Of a DNA stretch of 64,000 nucleotides, positions 1-9,412 are shown piece after piece. Below the pieces are notes generated by a model. It was given only the letters and a program-made list of their open reading frames with translations. It made no database searches and was not told the origin of the DNA. The DNA comes from Arthrobacter sp. Y81 (GTDB taxonomy: Bacteria > Actinomycetota > Actinomycetes > Actinomycetales > Micrococcaceae), in contig NZ_PJIL01000003.1 in assembly GCF_002929335.1 (NCBI RefSeq), positions 186,001-250,000 on the forward strand. Direction: 5' to 3'. Both the position numbers and the translations under genes were made by a program. The stretch's first letter is position 1, and each line of letters begins with the position of its first letter.

Positions 1-411
1 GATGTCCGCCTGGGTGAACTCGCGGGCGCGGCCCTCCTGCGGACGTTCTCCGCGCCACACCTTCTGTATCTGGTAACGGCGGAACGGAAACGCGAGGTAG
101 CCGGCGTTCTCCACCACGTAGCGGGCGAACGGCACCGTCAGGTCAAAGTGCAGGGCCAGGGAATGGTGGTCGCCCTTGGCAGCCTTGGATTCTTCGCCTT
201 CGTCCTCCTGCAGGCGGCTGAGTCCGTACACTTCCTTGTCGATCTCACCCTTGCGGAGCAGCTGACCCACAGTTTCGACTGCGCGGGTTTCGATCGAGGA
301 GAAACCGTGCAGCTCAAAGACGCGCCGCAGCGTGTCCAGCACATGCAGCTCCACCAGCCGCTCCTCGGGAAGCCACTCGGGGAATCCGGACAGGGAGGCG
401 GTGCGTGCCAT
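1..411 (-). CDS. hisS: Histidyl-tRNA synthetase, N-terminal part (runs off the left edge)
   Basis: Charges tRNA-His with histidine in the cytoplasm. The 137 visible codons start at ATG 411 and read through position 1 without a stop, so the rest lies outside the window. The N-terminus (MARTASLSGFPEWLPEE) is the actinobacterial HisRS start, followed by the class II core with FDLTVPFARYV (motif 1 region) and FRRYQIQKVWRGERPQ (motif 2, with the arginine that contacts ATP). A GAGGAG Shine-Dalgarno sequence lies about 10 bases upstream. It is divergent from the cyclophilin gene. The identification is firm; only the extent is unknown. Confidence 0.95.
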   Translation of the reverse strand, partial: MARTASLSGFPEWLPEERLVELHVLDTLRRVFELHGFSSIETRAVETVGQLLRKGEIDKEVYGLSRLQEDEGEESKAAKGDHHSLALHFDLTVPFARYVVENAGYLAFPFRRYQIQKVWRGERPQEGRAREFTQADI

Positions 412-518
412 GGTGGATTTTCTCCTCAGGTAACAGAAGGCTGGAGTCCGCTGCGCGGTCATCCGATTCCGCCATGTGATCAAAAAGCGGCGGTAAAGGC
501 GGGAGTCCAGCCAGTCAT

Positions 519-549
519 GCATAAACTATGTGCGGCAGTCAGTTTATGC
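519..549. promoter_or_regulatory. 9-bp inverted repeat between hisS and the cyclophilin gene
   Basis: GCATAAACT (519-527) and AGTTTATGC (541-549) are perfect inverted repeats separated by 13 bases, in an AT-richer stretch of the 255-base divergent intergenic region (412-666). The arrangement fits a dimer-binding operator or a hairpin in the hisS leader. No T-box specifier or antiterminator sequence accompanies it. The function is inferred only from symmetry and position. Confidence 0.35.
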
Positions 550-666
550 TTTCGGCGCCAGCAACTCTAATGGAGCTGGCCCGGAGCATCGTCTGCCGCT
601 TGCTGCCGGACACCGGACGTCGCCCTTGGCCCGTTTGGCGTGCCGGCCCGACAACCAGGAGGACTT

Positions 667-1467
667 TTGGCGGCCAGTTCACGGAGCGCCCGCGAAGCAA
701 AGCGGCGCATCCTGCAAATGGAAGCGAAACGCGAGCTGCGGCGGCTGCAGGAGAAGCGCCGCAAACGCGACAATCTCCTCGCTGCAGGCGCGGGTGCCGC
801 GGCACTGGTGCTCGCCGTCGTCCTCCAACTCACCGTCTTTGCCAGCAACCCGACCGAGGACGAGTACGCTGCTGCACAGGCAGGGCTGACCAGTCCTTCG
901 GCAACGCCGACAACGCCGGCCACCAACGCAGCGAACATCCCGAAACCGGAGACAGCGGCAGGCAAGGTTTTCACCGGTGAGCTTAAGTTGAACAGCGGCG
1001 CCCTGGGCGTTGAGCTGGACGGAACCAAGGCTCCCCAGGCGGCCGCGGTCTTCAAATCGCTGGCTGACGAGAATTACTACAACGGAATCAGCTGCCACCG
1101 GCTGACCACGGGCGAGACCTTTGGAGTGCTGCAATGCGGTTCCAAAACGGGTGATGCCCAGGGCGACCCTTCCTACACCTGGGGACCGCTGGAAAATACT
1201 CCGGCAGACAACAAATATCCGGCCGGATCCATTGCTGTGGCGCGTACCAGCGGCAACGCCTACGGTAACGGCACCCAGTTCTTCATCGTGTACAAAGACA
1301 CTGTCATTCCGGCTGATGAGGCCGGCGGGTACACGATCGTGGGCAAGGTGACGTCCGGACTTGACGTGGTAACGAACATCGCGGCCGCCGGTATTAAGAC
1401 GGGCGGAAGCGCAACAGACGGCGCTCCTGCGGAACCAGTCACGATAGACTCGTTCTCTCTGAAGTAA
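667..1467 (+). CDS. Membrane-anchored cyclophilin-type peptidyl-prolyl isomerase
   Basis: Cyclophilin-fold cis-trans prolyl isomerase (266 aa), probably folding exported proteins outside the membrane. A basic, helical N-terminus (about residues 1-38, rich in Arg, Lys and Glu) precedes one membrane segment (about 40-62), then a Thr/Pro/Ala linker and the cyclophilin domain (about 105-266). The domain carries the family's catalytic arginine context (SCHRLT) and the GTQFFIVY core. An in-frame GTG at 640 is possible, but TTG 667 sits 4 bases after AGGAGG (657-662), and the residues from there (AASSRSAREAKRR) look like the true N-terminus. It is followed on the same strand by the DUF349 gene. Confidence 0.85.
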   Translation: MAASSRSAREAKRRILQMEAKRELRRLQEKRRKRDNLLAAGAGAAALVLAVVLQLTVFASNPTEDEYAAAQAGLTSPSATPTTPATNAANIPKPETAAGKVFTGELKLNSGALGVELDGTKAPQAAAVFKSLADENYYNGISCHRLTTGETFGVLQCGSKTGDAQGDPSYTWGPLENTPADNKYPAGSIAVARTSGNAYGNGTQFFIVYKDTVIPADEAGGYTIVGKVTSGLDVVTNIAAAGIKTGGSATDGAPAEPVTIDSFSLK

Positions 1468-1529
1468 CCAGCCCCCGGCCTCCACGCGGCGGGTGCAGGT
1501 ATTTCCCTCCAAGCGAAAGACTTTTAGCG

Positions 1530-3269
1530 GTGACAGACAGTCAGAAATCCGACGAAATAGTAACAGCAGCTGCCGACGAGGCCGGGACCGAGGCTCAGGT
1601 GGTTGACGGCGCGCAGGCGGCTGGCAACGACGCAGCGGCCGAGGCCGCGGCAGACGCACAGTCAACAGCCCAGGAAAGCCCCGAAGCGGAGGCTCCCGCG
1701 GCTGGCGACGCACCCATCGAGGCACCGGCCGCCGAGGAGGCTCCGGCAACTGAGGCACCCGCCGCCGAGGAGGCTCCGGCAACTGAGGCACCCGCCGCCG
1801 AAGAGGCTGCGGCGGAGGAAGTACCGGCGACTGAGGCACCGGCGACCGAAGAGGCTGCGGCGGAGGAAGTACCGGCGGCCGAGGATGTTCCCGCCGCTGC
1901 CGCTGCGCCGCGTCCTGCACCGCGTCCGGCCCCGTCGCCGGCCGCATTTGCGGCGAGGCCCAAGGCTGCTTCTTCTCCCGTGGCTCCGGTCCCCGCTCCC
2001 GTGCCTTCGGCGGTGTCGCTGGCGGAGGCTGCACGCTGGGGCCGGGTCGAAGGGGACGGACACGTCTTCCTGACTATCGACGGCGCCGAACACCCCGTGG
2101 GCCAGTACCCGGGCGTCAGCGACGACGAAGCGCTGGGTTACTTTGCCCGGAAGTACGACGACGTGGCGGCCCAGATTGTTCTCCTGGAACAGCGCGTGAG
2201 CTCCAAAGCGCCCACGACCGACATGCAGAAGACCGTGACGCACCTGCGCGAGCAGCTGGCCGAACGGAACATGGTGGGTGACCTCCGCGCGGCCGAAGCC
2301 CGTCTCGACACGCTGTCCACCCAGATCACGGAGCTCGAAAAGGCCGAAAAGGCCGAACACGACGCCGTGCGTGCCGCCGAGCTGGCCACCCGCGAAGCAA
2401 TCGTGGCGGAAGCGGAAGAAATTTCCGGACACGATCCTGCGCAGATCCAGTGGAAGACCTCCAGCGCCCGCATGAACGAGCTCTTCGAAAGCTGGAAGAC
2501 AGCGCAGAAGAACGGCGTCCGCCTGGGCCGCAGCAACGAGGACGCCCTCTGGAAGCGGTTCAGGGCAGCACGGACGGTCTTCGACCGCCACCGCCGGGCG
2601 TACTTCTCACAGCTGGACAGCAACAATTCCGCAGCCAAGGCTGCCAAGGAAAAGCTGATCACTGAAGCCGAGGCACTCTCCTCCTCCACCGACTGGGGCT
2701 TCGCCGCCGGCGAATACCGCCGCCTGATGGACGAATGGAAGGCCTCACCGCGCGCCAGCCGGAAGGACGACGACGCACTGTGGGCCCGGTTCCGGGCCGC
2801 CCAGGACGTCTTCTTCACCTCGCGGCAGGCAGCCAACGACGAGATCGACCAGGAGTACGGCGCAAACCTGACCGTGAAGGAAGCCCTTTTGGTCGAGGCC
2901 AACGCCCTGCTGCCCATCAAGGACCTGGGCGCCGCCAAGAAGGCCCTCCAGTCCATCCGTGACCGCTGGGAGGAAGCCGGCAAGGTTCCCCGTGCGGACA
3001 TGGGCCGGATCGAAGCCGGCCTCCGGAAGGTGGAGGACGCCGTCCGCCACGCCGAGGATGAAAACTGGAAGCGGTCCAACCCGGAGACCAAGGCACGGAC
3101 CAACAGCGCCCTTTCGCAGCTGGAAGCAGCCATCGCCGGGCTTAAGGAAGACCTCGCCAAGGCAGAGAAGGCTGGCGACCAGCGCAAGATCAAGGCCGCC
3201 CAGGAGGCCCTCGAGGCACGCCAGGCATGGCTGGACCAGATCTCTCGCTCGGCCAGCGAACTGTCCTAG
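1530..3269 (+). CDS. DUF349 domain protein with an Ala/Glu/Pro repeat N-terminus
   Basis: A 579-residue acidic, mostly helical protein starting at GTG 1530. Residues about 1-150 are low complexity (Ala, Glu, Pro, Thr) and include two identical 11-residue units (EEAPATEAPAA) followed by two 16-residue units beginning EEAAAEEVPA. From about residue 165 comes a GRVEGDGHVFL-type beta segment, a coiled coil (about 215-290), then at least three DUF349 helical repeats with the recurring pattern WK.....R......LW.RF.AA...F. DUF349 proteins are widespread in actinobacteria. I know of no settled activity and assign none. A strong terminator follows at 3289-3330. Confidence 0.85.
   Translation: MTDSQKSDEIVTAAADEAGTEAQVVDGAQAAGNDAAAEAAADAQSTAQESPEAEAPAAGDAPIEAPAAEEAPATEAPAAEEAPATEAPAAEEAAAEEVPATEAPATEEAAAEEVPAAEDVPAAAAAPRPAPRPAPSPAAFAARPKAASSPVAPVPAPVPSAVSLAEAARWGRVEGDGHVFLTIDGAEHPVGQYPGVSDDEALGYFARKYDDVAAQIVLLEQRVSSKAPTTDMQKTVTHLREQLAERNMVGDLRAAEARLDTLSTQITELEKAEKAEHDAVRAAELATREAIVAEAEEISGHDPAQIQWKTSSARMNELFESWKTAQKNGVRLGRSNEDALWKRFRAARTVFDRHRRAYFSQLDSNNSAAKAAKEKLITEAEALSSSTDWGFAAGEYRRLMDEWKASPRASRKDDDALWARFRAAQDVFFTSRQAANDEIDQEYGANLTVKEALLVEANALLPIKDLGAAKKALQSIRDRWEEAGKVPRADMGRIEAGLRKVEDAVRHAEDENWKRSNPETKARTNSALSQLEAAIAGLKEDLAKAEKAGDQRKIKAAQEALEARQAWLDQISRSASELS
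1734..1895 (+). repeat. In-frame tandem repeats: 2 x 33 bp, then 2 x 48 bp
   Basis: Positions 1734-1766 and 1767-1799 are identical 33-bp units. They are followed by two 48-bp units, 1800-1847 and 1848-1895, that differ near the end of the second. All unit lengths are multiples of three, so copy-number change would lengthen or shorten the Ala/Glu/Pro region of the DUF349 protein without a frameshift. Confidence 0.9.
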
Positions 3270-3288
3270 CCACTTAGGCAGGCAGGCA

Positions 3289-3330
3289 CAGGCCCCGTTC
3301 CGGTTATCCACATATCCGGAACGGGGCCTG
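3289..3330 (+). terminator. Hairpin terminator after the DUF349 gene
   Basis: A perfect 15-bp GC-rich stem (arms 3289-3303 and 3316-3330) encloses a 12-base AT-rich loop, 19 bases after the DUF349 stop codon. There is no long T tract, which is common for actinobacterial terminators. Confidence 0.75.
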
Positions 3331-3363
3331 TACGCGTTTGGGGCTGCAGGAAAAGATGGCTGA

Positions 3364-3978
3364 ATGGCTACCTCGTCCCCAGTCCCCGGAAATATCAGTA
3401 GCGCAGATGCCGGGTCTGTTGAGCTCTATTCGCCCGGTGCCGTGTTCTCGTGGCCGGAGCTGCAGGCCATGGCCGCCGACGGTGTCCTGAGCCAGCTCTA
3501 CCAACGCGGGTACATGCTGCCCGGCACAGCCACCACCCCGCAGCTGCGGGCACGCGCGGCCTCATTCGCTGTCCCGCCGGGAATCCGGCAGCGCGTCGTG
3601 GCAGGCCGGATGACGGCGGCGTGGATCTACGGGTGCGCCGGGGAACCGGACCGGCTGGCACTGCTGGTGGATGCCACCCGGCGTGTCTCCAGCCTGAGAT
3701 CCACCAGGGGCTGCACCCTGCACGAGGTCAGGCTCGGCCCGTTCGACGTCGTGAGCCTCGGCGGGCTGATGGTTTCCAGCCCGCTGCGGACGGCGCTGGA
3801 CATCGCACTGCACGTGGACGCTGAGCGGGCGTTGCCGGCCCTGCGCAAGATGCTGGCAAGTCCGGAGCTGGACGTCAGGCTGCGGCTGCTCACCCTGGCC
3901 GTCGAAGCCACTCCCCGGGTTCCGTACAAGAAGGCCGCGCTGGAATTACTGTCGGCCCTGCATCCCGAGCCCGGTTAG
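3364..3978 (+). CDS. AbiEi-antitoxin-like protein (tentative)
   Basis: A soluble 204-residue protein. The order of its parts, an N-terminal winged-helix-like segment (FSWPELQAMAADGVL, YQRGYML) then an alpha/beta region (GRMTAAWIYGCAGEPDRLALLVD, VVSLGGLMVSSPLRTALDIAL), resembles the many actinobacterial proteins classed as type IV toxin-antitoxin AbiEi-family antitoxins. No AbiEii-like nucleotidyltransferase toxin lies on either side, so this is an orphan and a toxin-antitoxin role is not shown. It lies convergent to relA with an 11-base gap. Confidence 0.5.
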   Translation: MATSSPVPGNISSADAGSVELYSPGAVFSWPELQAMAADGVLSQLYQRGYMLPGTATTPQLRARAASFAVPPGIRQRVVAGRMTAAWIYGCAGEPDRLALLVDATRRVSSLRSTRGCTLHEVRLGPFDVVSLGGLMVSSPLRTALDIALHVDAERALPALRKMLASPELDVRLRLLTLAVEATPRVPYKKAALELLSALHPEPG

Positions 3979-3989
3979 CAGCCCGGCAG

Positions 3990-6383
3990 TTAGCCGCGCC
4001 GCCGGTTTCCGGTGGTCCGGTACACGTCGAACACGCCATCGATGCGACGCACAGCGCTGAGCACGTGGCTCAGATACTTGGGATCGCCCATCTCGAACGC
4101 GAACTTCGAGATGGCCACCCGGTCAGTCGAGGTGTGCACACTGGCGGCCAGGATGTTGACGTGGTTTTCGGACAGGATCCGGGTGACGTCGGACAGCAAC
4201 GACTTACGGTCCAGTGCCTCCACCTGGATCTCCACGAGGAAGACGCTGGACTGGGTGGGCGCCCAGTCCACCTCCACGATGCGGTCCGGCTGGTCCTTCA
4301 GGTCCGAGACGTTCGTGCAGTCCGTGCGGTGCACCGACACTCCGGAACCCCTGGTGACAAAACCCAGGATGGGATCCGGGGGAACGGGCGTGCAGCAGCG
4401 GGCCAGCTTGACCCACACGTCCCCCACGCCGCGGACAATCACGCCGGAGTCGGAGTACTTCGTCTTGCTGACCTGCGTGGGGATGCTGATCTCTGTCAGG
4501 TCATCCTCGGGGCCCTCATTGCCGCCGAGGGTATCCACCAGCCGTTCCATAACGGACTGCGCGGACGTGTGCCCGTCACCGACTCCGGCGTAAAGGCCCG
4601 AGATGTCAACGTACTTGAAGTGTTCAGCCACTTCAGCGAGGGCGTCATGGGTCATGAGGCGCTGCAGGGGAAGGTTCTGCTTGCGCATCGCCTTCGTCAG
4701 GAGTTCCTTGCCGCGGTCAATGGCCTCTTCGCGGCGCTCCTTGCTGAACCACTGCCTGATCTTGTTGCGGGCGCGGGCGCTCTTGACGAAGTGCTGCCAG
4801 TCCTGGCTGGGGCCGGCGCCCTCCGCCTTGGAGGTGAAGATCTCCACCCAGTCGCCATGGTTCAGTTCGCTGTTGAGCGGAACCAGCTTGCCGTTGACCC
4901 TGGCGCCGATGGTCCGGTGGCCCACCTCCGTGTGGACCGCGTATGCGAAGTCCACCGGAGTGGATCCGGCCGGCAGTGCCATGACCTCGCCCTTGGGCGT
5001 GAAGACGAACACTTCCCGGGCGTTGATTTCGAACCGCAGCGAGTCCAGGAATTCCCCCGGATCGGAGGTTTCCTGCTGCCAGTCAACAAGGGACCGCAGC
5101 CAGCCCATGTCGCCGTCGCGGGGGCTCCCGGGACCTGCGGCCGTCCTGTTCGGCTGGTCCTTGTACTTCCAGTGCGCCGCGACGCCGTACTCCGCCCGGC
5201 GGTGCATTTCATGCGTGCGGATCTGAATCTCAACCGGCTTGCCGCCCGGCCCGATGACCGTGGTGTGCAGGGACTGGTACATGTTGAACTTGGGCATCGC
5301 GATGTAGTCCTTGAACCGGCCCGGAAGGGGGTTCCAGCGCGAATGCAGCGTGCCCAGGGCTGCATAGCAGTCACGGACGGAGTCCACCAGGACCCGGACA
5401 CCCATGAGGTCGTTGATGTCGTCGAAGTCCTTGTCGCGGACGATCATCTTCTGGTAGATCGAGTAGTAATGCTTGGGGCGGCCTGTGATGGTGGCCTTGA
5501 TCTTGGCCGTCCGGAGATCGTCGGTGATCTGGTTGCGGATGACGCTGAGGCTCTTTTCACGCTCCGGGGTCCGGTCCCCCACCATGCGGACGATTTCCTC
5601 GTACACCTTCGGGTACAGCGCCGCGAAGGAGAGGTCTTCGAGTTCCCACTTAATGGTGTTCATACCGAGCCGGTGCGCCAGGGGCGCGAAGATTTCCAGT
5701 GTTTCGCGTGCTTTGCGGGCTGAGGACTCCGCCGAGACGAAGCGCCAGGTGCGGGCATTGTGCAGTCTGTCCGCCAGCTTGATCATCAGCACCCGGATGT
5801 CCTTGGCCATCGCGACGACCATCTTGCGGACGGTTTCCGACTGTGCGGCTTCGCCGAAACTCACCTTGTCCAGCTTGGTGACGCCGTCCACCAGCATGGC
5901 GACTTCGGGCCCGAAATCCCGTTTGAGGTCAGCCAGCGTGTAGGGCGTATCCTCGACAGTGTCATGCAGCAGCGCCGCCGCCAGCGTGGTGCCGCTCAGT
6001 CCCAGTTCGGCCAGAATGGTGGCGACGGCGACGGGGTGCGTGATGTAGGGATCGCCGCTCTTGCGTTTCTGTCCCCGGTGGCTCTGCTCGGCGACGACGA
6101 AGGCACGCTGGATGAGGTCGAAATCCTCTTTGGGATTGTTCGCCCGGACCGTGCGCAGCAACGGTTCGAGAATGGGAGAATACGTGGCCGTTCCGCGGCC
6201 CGTCAGCCGGGCGAGCCTGGACCTGGTGCGTTCGCGGCGTCCGGGGAAGGTGGGGCGGAACCCGGAACTGTCAACGGGCACGCCTGCGTCAGGGAGCCCG
6301 GGCGCAACCAAACCGGCCTGCGGACCCTGGCCCGGACCCTCACCACCGTCGGCCGTTGGCGCCGACGTCGAACGTTCTTCCAA
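3990..6383 (-). CDS. relA: Bifunctional (p)ppGpp synthetase/hydrolase
   Basis: Makes and degrades the stringent-response alarmone (p)ppGpp. At about 797 residues it has the full long-RSH layout: an HD hydrolase domain (about 100-250) with the intact motif LLHDTVEDT, a nucleotidyltransferase synthetase domain (about 300-420, [13 protein letters not shown] and DLMGVRVLV), a TGS domain (about 475-535, [16 protein letters not shown]), a helical and conserved-cysteine region ([12 protein letters not shown]) and a C-terminal ACT domain. The hydrolase residues are intact, so it should be bifunctional. TTG 6383 was chosen because GAGGGG lies 7 bases upstream; GTG 6398 is an alternative without a good ribosome site. 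It is last in the pdxT-to-relA block, separated from secF by a terminator. Confidence 0.95.
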   Translation of the reverse strand: MEERSTSAPTADGGEGPGQGPQAGLVAPGLPDAGVPVDSSGFRPTFPGRRERTRSRLARLTGRGTATYSPILEPLLRTVRANNPKEDFDLIQRAFVVAEQSHRGQKRKSGDPYITHPVAVATILAELGLSGTTLAAALLHDTVEDTPYTLADLKRDFGPEVAMLVDGVTKLDKVSFGEAAQSETVRKMVVAMAKDIRVLMIKLADRLHNARTWRFVSAESSARKARETLEIFAPLAHRLGMNTIKWELEDLSFAALYPKVYEEIVRMVGDRTPEREKSLSVIRNQITDDLRTAKIKATITGRPKHYYSIYQKMIVRDKDFDDINDLMGVRVLVDSVRDCYAALGTLHSRWNPLPGRFKDYIAMPKFNMYQSLHTTVIGPGGKPVEIQIRTHEMHRRAEYGVAAHWKYKDQPNRTAAGPGSPRDGDMGWLRSLVDWQQETSDPGEFLDSLRFEINAREVFVFTPKGEVMALPAGSTPVDFAYAVHTEVGHRTIGARVNGKLVPLNSELNHGDWVEIFTSKAEGAGPSQDWQHFVKSARARNKIRQWFSKERREEAIDRGKELLTKAMRKQNLPLQRLMTHDALAEVAEHFKYVDISGLYAGVGDGHTSAQSVMERLVDTLGGNEGPEDDLTEISIPTQVSKTKYSDSGVIVRGVGDVWVKLARCCTPVPPDPILGFVTRGSGVSVHRTDCTNVSDLKDQPDRIVEVDWAPTQSSVFLVEIQVEALDRKSLLSDVTRILSENHVNILAASVHTSTDRVAISKFAFEMGDPKYLSHVLSAVRRIDGVFDVYRTTGNRRRG

Positions 6384-6462
6384 TGAAGCACCCCTCACGA
6401 CCCGTTTAATTATCCCAGTCTATTCCCGTGGCAGGAGACTTCTGTAACCGGACCGCATATGC

Positions 6463-6504
6463 GAAGGGCCGGACACCGTCACGAATGACGGCGCCCGGCC
6501 CTTC
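6463..6504 (-). terminator. Two-part hairpin terminator after secF
   Basis: Outer arms 6463-6472 and 6495-6504 (10 bp, perfect) enclose an inner 6-bp stem (6476-6481 with 6486-6491) around the loop CGAA. It lies 14 bases beyond the secF stop codon and before relA on the minus strand, so relA is probably transcribed from its own promoter. Confidence 0.75.
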
Positions 6505-6517
6505 AGGGACGCACAGC

Positions 6518-7540
6518 TCAGGCTGGGGCAGTCTCCGGCGCAGCCGCTGCCTTCGCAGCAGCCTCGCCACGGCGGCGTTCAACCCGCTCAGCCTGCTTGA
6601 CCAGCGGGGGTTCACCCTGCCGCAGCCAGGCATACAGCGGGGCCGCGATGAAGATGGTCGCCGCGGTGCCGATCAGGATGCCGACGAACAGTGCCAGCGA
6701 AAGGTCCCGCAGCGTACCGGCGCCCAGGAGCCCGGCTCCGATGAACAGGATGGCACCCACGGGCAGGATGGCCACCATCATGGTGTTGATGGAACGGACC
6801 AGCGTCTGGTTGACGGCAAGGTTTACCTCCTCCGCAAAGGTGCGGCGCGTGGAGGCATCGATGTCCGCCGTGTTTTCGCGGATCTTGTCGAAGACCACCA
6901 CGGTGTCGTACAGCGAGTAGCTAAGCACCGTCAGGAAGCCGATAATGGCCGACGGCGTGACTTCGAAGTCGCTGAGGGCGTAAACGCCGGCAGTGACGAA
7001 CATGGTCACCAGCATGCCGACAAGGGCCGACAGCGACATCTTCCACGTCCGGAAGTACAGGGCCATCAGGAATGCCGCGATGACCACAAAGATCACCAGG
7101 CCCAGCAGCGCCTGCTTGGTGACGTCCGCACCCCAGGTGGGCCCGACGAACGTGGACGTCACCTCGTTGTCCGTGACACCGTAGGCGGTGGTGAGGCCTT
7201 CCTTGATCCGGAGCGTCTCGTCGTCCGTCAGCTTGTCCGTCTGGATCCGCATGGTGGTGCCGGCAACATTGGCTACACGCGGAATGCTGCCCTCCACGAC
7301 GTCCTTGACGGCCTTCTCGCCGACCGCCGCGTCCGTGGTCTTCACGTTGGAAACCGTGAACTCGGACCCGCCCCGGAACTCGATGCCAAGGTTGAATCCG
7401 CCCTTGGCCACCGGCAGGAGAATGGACAGCGCCACAGCGACGGCGGCAATCAGGAACCAGATCTTCTTGGATGAGACGAAGTTGTACGAGCGCTTGCCCG
7501 TGTAAAGCTCATTACCGAAAGTGGCAAAATTCGTGGTCAT
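6518..7540 (-). CDS. secF: Protein translocase subunit SecF
   Basis: Partner of SecD in the membrane complex that uses proton motive force to help SecYEG export. 340 residues, with six predicted membrane segments. The first (about 27-47) is followed by the exported loop containing GIEFRGGSEFTV, and the remaining segments form the RND-like half (GFLTVLSYSLYDTVVVFDKIREN is the conserved core of this family). The C-terminus is Ala/Glu-rich. Its ATG directly abuts the secD stop codon, so the two are translationally coupled. Confidence 0.95.
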   Translation of the reverse strand: MTTNFATFGNELYTGKRSYNFVSSKKIWFLIAAVAVALSILLPVAKGGFNLGIEFRGGSEFTVSNVKTTDAAVGEKAVKDVVEGSIPRVANVAGTTMRIQTDKLTDDETLRIKEGLTTAYGVTDNEVTSTFVGPTWGADVTKQALLGLVIFVVIAAFLMALYFRTWKMSLSALVGMLVTMFVTAGVYALSDFEVTPSAIIGFLTVLSYSLYDTVVVFDKIRENTADIDASTRRTFAEEVNLAVNQTLVRSINTMMVAILPVGAILFIGAGLLGAGTLRDLSLALFVGILIGTAATIFIAAPLYAWLRQGEPPLVKQAERVERRRGEAAAKAAAAPETAPA

Positions 7541-9298
7541 CTACTTGCCCTCCTTGGACGTGCTCTTGGAGGAACCGGCAAGCTGCTCCTGCTTTTCCGC
7601 CAGACGGCGTTCCGCAATGGTCATCCGGCGCTCAGCTTCAGCAGCTGCGCCGGTGTTCTTGGCACGCACCACGGCCGGCTTCTCATCCGGTGTGCGGAGC
7701 CTGCCCGCGCCGCGGTACAGGGGCACGGCGCCGAGGCGCTTCGGGTCAAGGCCGGAGAACCTGTGGCCCTCGCCGAAGAACTTGGTGCGGGCCAGGAGCC
7801 GCAGCGTCGGGTGGGTGAACATAAACACGACGATGAGGTCGGCGATGGCGGTCAGGCCAAGCGTGAACGCGAAGCCCCGGACGTTGCCCACGGCGACGAA
7901 GTAGAGCACCAGGGCTGCCAGCAGGTTCACTGCCTTGGACGCCAGGACCGTGCGCTTGGCACGCTTCCAGCCGTTCTCCACGGCGGAGACGAGCCCGCGG
8001 CCTTCCCGCAGTTCATCACGGATTCGTTCGAAGTAGACGATGAACGAGTCTGCAGTCTGGCCGATGGCCACGATGAGGCCGGCCACACCGGCCAGTGACA
8101 GGCGGTAGTTTTCGGTCCAGCCCAGGATCGCAATGGCGAGGTAGGTCAGTGCACCGGCAACCACGAGGGAGAAGATGGTGACAAAGCCCAGCGCCCGGTA
8201 TTGGAAGAGGGAGTAGACCACCACCAGGAGCAGGCCGATCACGCCTGCGAGCAGACCCATCTTGAGCTGCTCGCCGCCCAGTGTTGCCGAAATCTGCTGT
8301 TCGCTCTGGATGTCGAAGCTGATGGGAAGGGCACCGAACCGCAGCTGGTCGGACAGCGCCTTGGCGGACGCCTCGGTGAATCCACCCGTGATCTGGGGAC
8401 GGCCGTCAGTGATCACCGCGAGCGACCGCGGGGCCGAGATGACCTGGTCATCGAGGACAATGGCGAACTGGGCCTTCGGATCGGAGCCTGATTCACCGCC
8501 GGCGGCAACGAAGAACTGGTACAGCCGTTCGGTGACTTCCTTGAACTTGGCGGTGCCCTGCTCGTCGAACTGGATGTTGACGGCCCACTCGTTGGTGACA
8601 GCGCCCTGTGCACCCTGCTGCAGCTGGAAGGAGGAGGACTTGATGTTGGAGCCCTTGACTTCAACCGGACCGAGAATGTACTTGATGGCCGGGGACGTCT
8701 CCGTTGCCGGCTCACACGTCACCAGCGGCTTGGCCGGGTCCGAGCGCTCCTGCTTGTCCTGCGAGGGGTTGTCGCAGTCCAGGGTCTCAAACTTCTTGTA
8801 CACCTCTGCCGTGACCCAGTTGATGTCGCTGCTGTTGGTCGGCTCTGCTGTCGGCTTGGGCAGCTGGTCGTCCGGGGTCAGGGATTCGGTGGGAACTGCT
8901 GCGCCGGCACCGGCCTGAAGCACGGGCCGGAAGTTCATGTCGGCTGAAGCCTGGATGAGGGCGCGGGTCTCCTTGGAGGGAGTACCGGGGAGGCTCACCA
9001 CCACGTTGCGGCCGGACTGCGTGCTGATCTCGGCTTCCGCGACGCCCGAGCCGTCCACGCGCTGGCGGATGATCGCAACGGCCTGGTTGAGCTGGTCCTC
9101 GTTGATGTCCGAGCCGCCCTCAACCTTGGGCGCCAGGATCATCTGGGTTCCGCCTTCCAGGTCAAGCGCAAGCTTGGGTGCCCAGCTGGCGTGGCCGGCG
9201 ATGGTGCCGCCCGCGAGCACGGCAGTCATGACGGCGAGGATAACGCCGAGCCAGACCAGCACCCTGAGTGCTGAGTTTTTGGGGCCAGTACGTGCCAT
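7541..9298 (-). CDS. secD: Protein translocase subunit SecD
   Basis: Larger SecDF subunit, 585 residues. An N-terminal membrane segment (about 10-32) is followed by the large exported P1 domain (starts LALDLEGGTQMIL, contains RQRVDGSGVAEAEI) and five more membrane segments, including GQTADSFIVYFERIRDE, the SecD equivalent of the RND core motif. The P1 domain includes a Pro/Thr/Ser-rich insert (about 140-170), as in other actinobacterial SecD proteins. ATG 9298 (MARTGPKNS) was chosen over in-frame starts further upstream because it gives the family's usual N-terminus. Confidence 0.95.
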   Translation of the reverse strand: MARTGPKNSALRVLVWLGVILAVMTAVLAGGTIAGHASWAPKLALDLEGGTQMILAPKVEGGSDINEDQLNQAVAIIRQRVDGSGVAEAEISTQSGRNVVVSLPGTPSKETRALIQASADMNFRPVLQAGAGAAVPTESLTPDDQLPKPTAEPTNSSDINWVTAEVYKKFETLDCDNPSQDKQERSDPAKPLVTCEPATETSPAIKYILGPVEVKGSNIKSSSFQLQQGAQGAVTNEWAVNIQFDEQGTAKFKEVTERLYQFFVAAGGESGSDPKAQFAIVLDDQVISAPRSLAVITDGRPQITGGFTEASAKALSDQLRFGALPISFDIQSEQQISATLGGEQLKMGLLAGVIGLLLVVVYSLFQYRALGFVTIFSLVVAGALTYLAIAILGWTENYRLSLAGVAGLIVAIGQTADSFIVYFERIRDELREGRGLVSAVENGWKRAKRTVLASKAVNLLAALVLYFVAVGNVRGFAFTLGLTAIADLIVVFMFTHPTLRLLARTKFFGEGHRFSGLDPKRLGAVPLYRGAGRLRTPDEKPAVVRAKNTGAAAEAERRMTIAERRLAEKQEQLAGSSKSTSKEGK

Positions 9299-9412
9299 TG
9301 TGATCTTTCTATTGTTTACGGAGGAGCCGCCGGGGTGAGCTGGGCTCACACTCCGGCGGCAGCCCGCGGCCGTAATTAATTCTACTTAGCGGGACTTGGC
9401 GGGTACGCCGGA

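Noticed and set aside
412..666. T-box riboswitch upstream of hisS
   Set aside because: No AGGGTGG-type antiterminator sequence or specifier loop was found.
1734..1895. CRISPR-like repeats
   Set aside because: Units are contiguous, in frame and have no spacers; they encode a protein repeat. The same applies to 54905-54990.
679..2034. 451-codon minus-strand reading frame
   Set aside because: It is the shadow of the cyclophilin and DUF349 genes; extremely Arg/Pro-rich and without a domain, as expected for antisense frames in high-GC DNA.
3364..3978. Complete AbiE toxin-antitoxin pair
   Set aside because: No nucleotidyltransferase (AbiEii-like) gene flanks the AbiEi-like protein.
4065..5723. 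552-codon plus-strand reading frame opposite relA
   Set aside because: Antisense shadow of relA; His/Asp/Gly-rich random composition.
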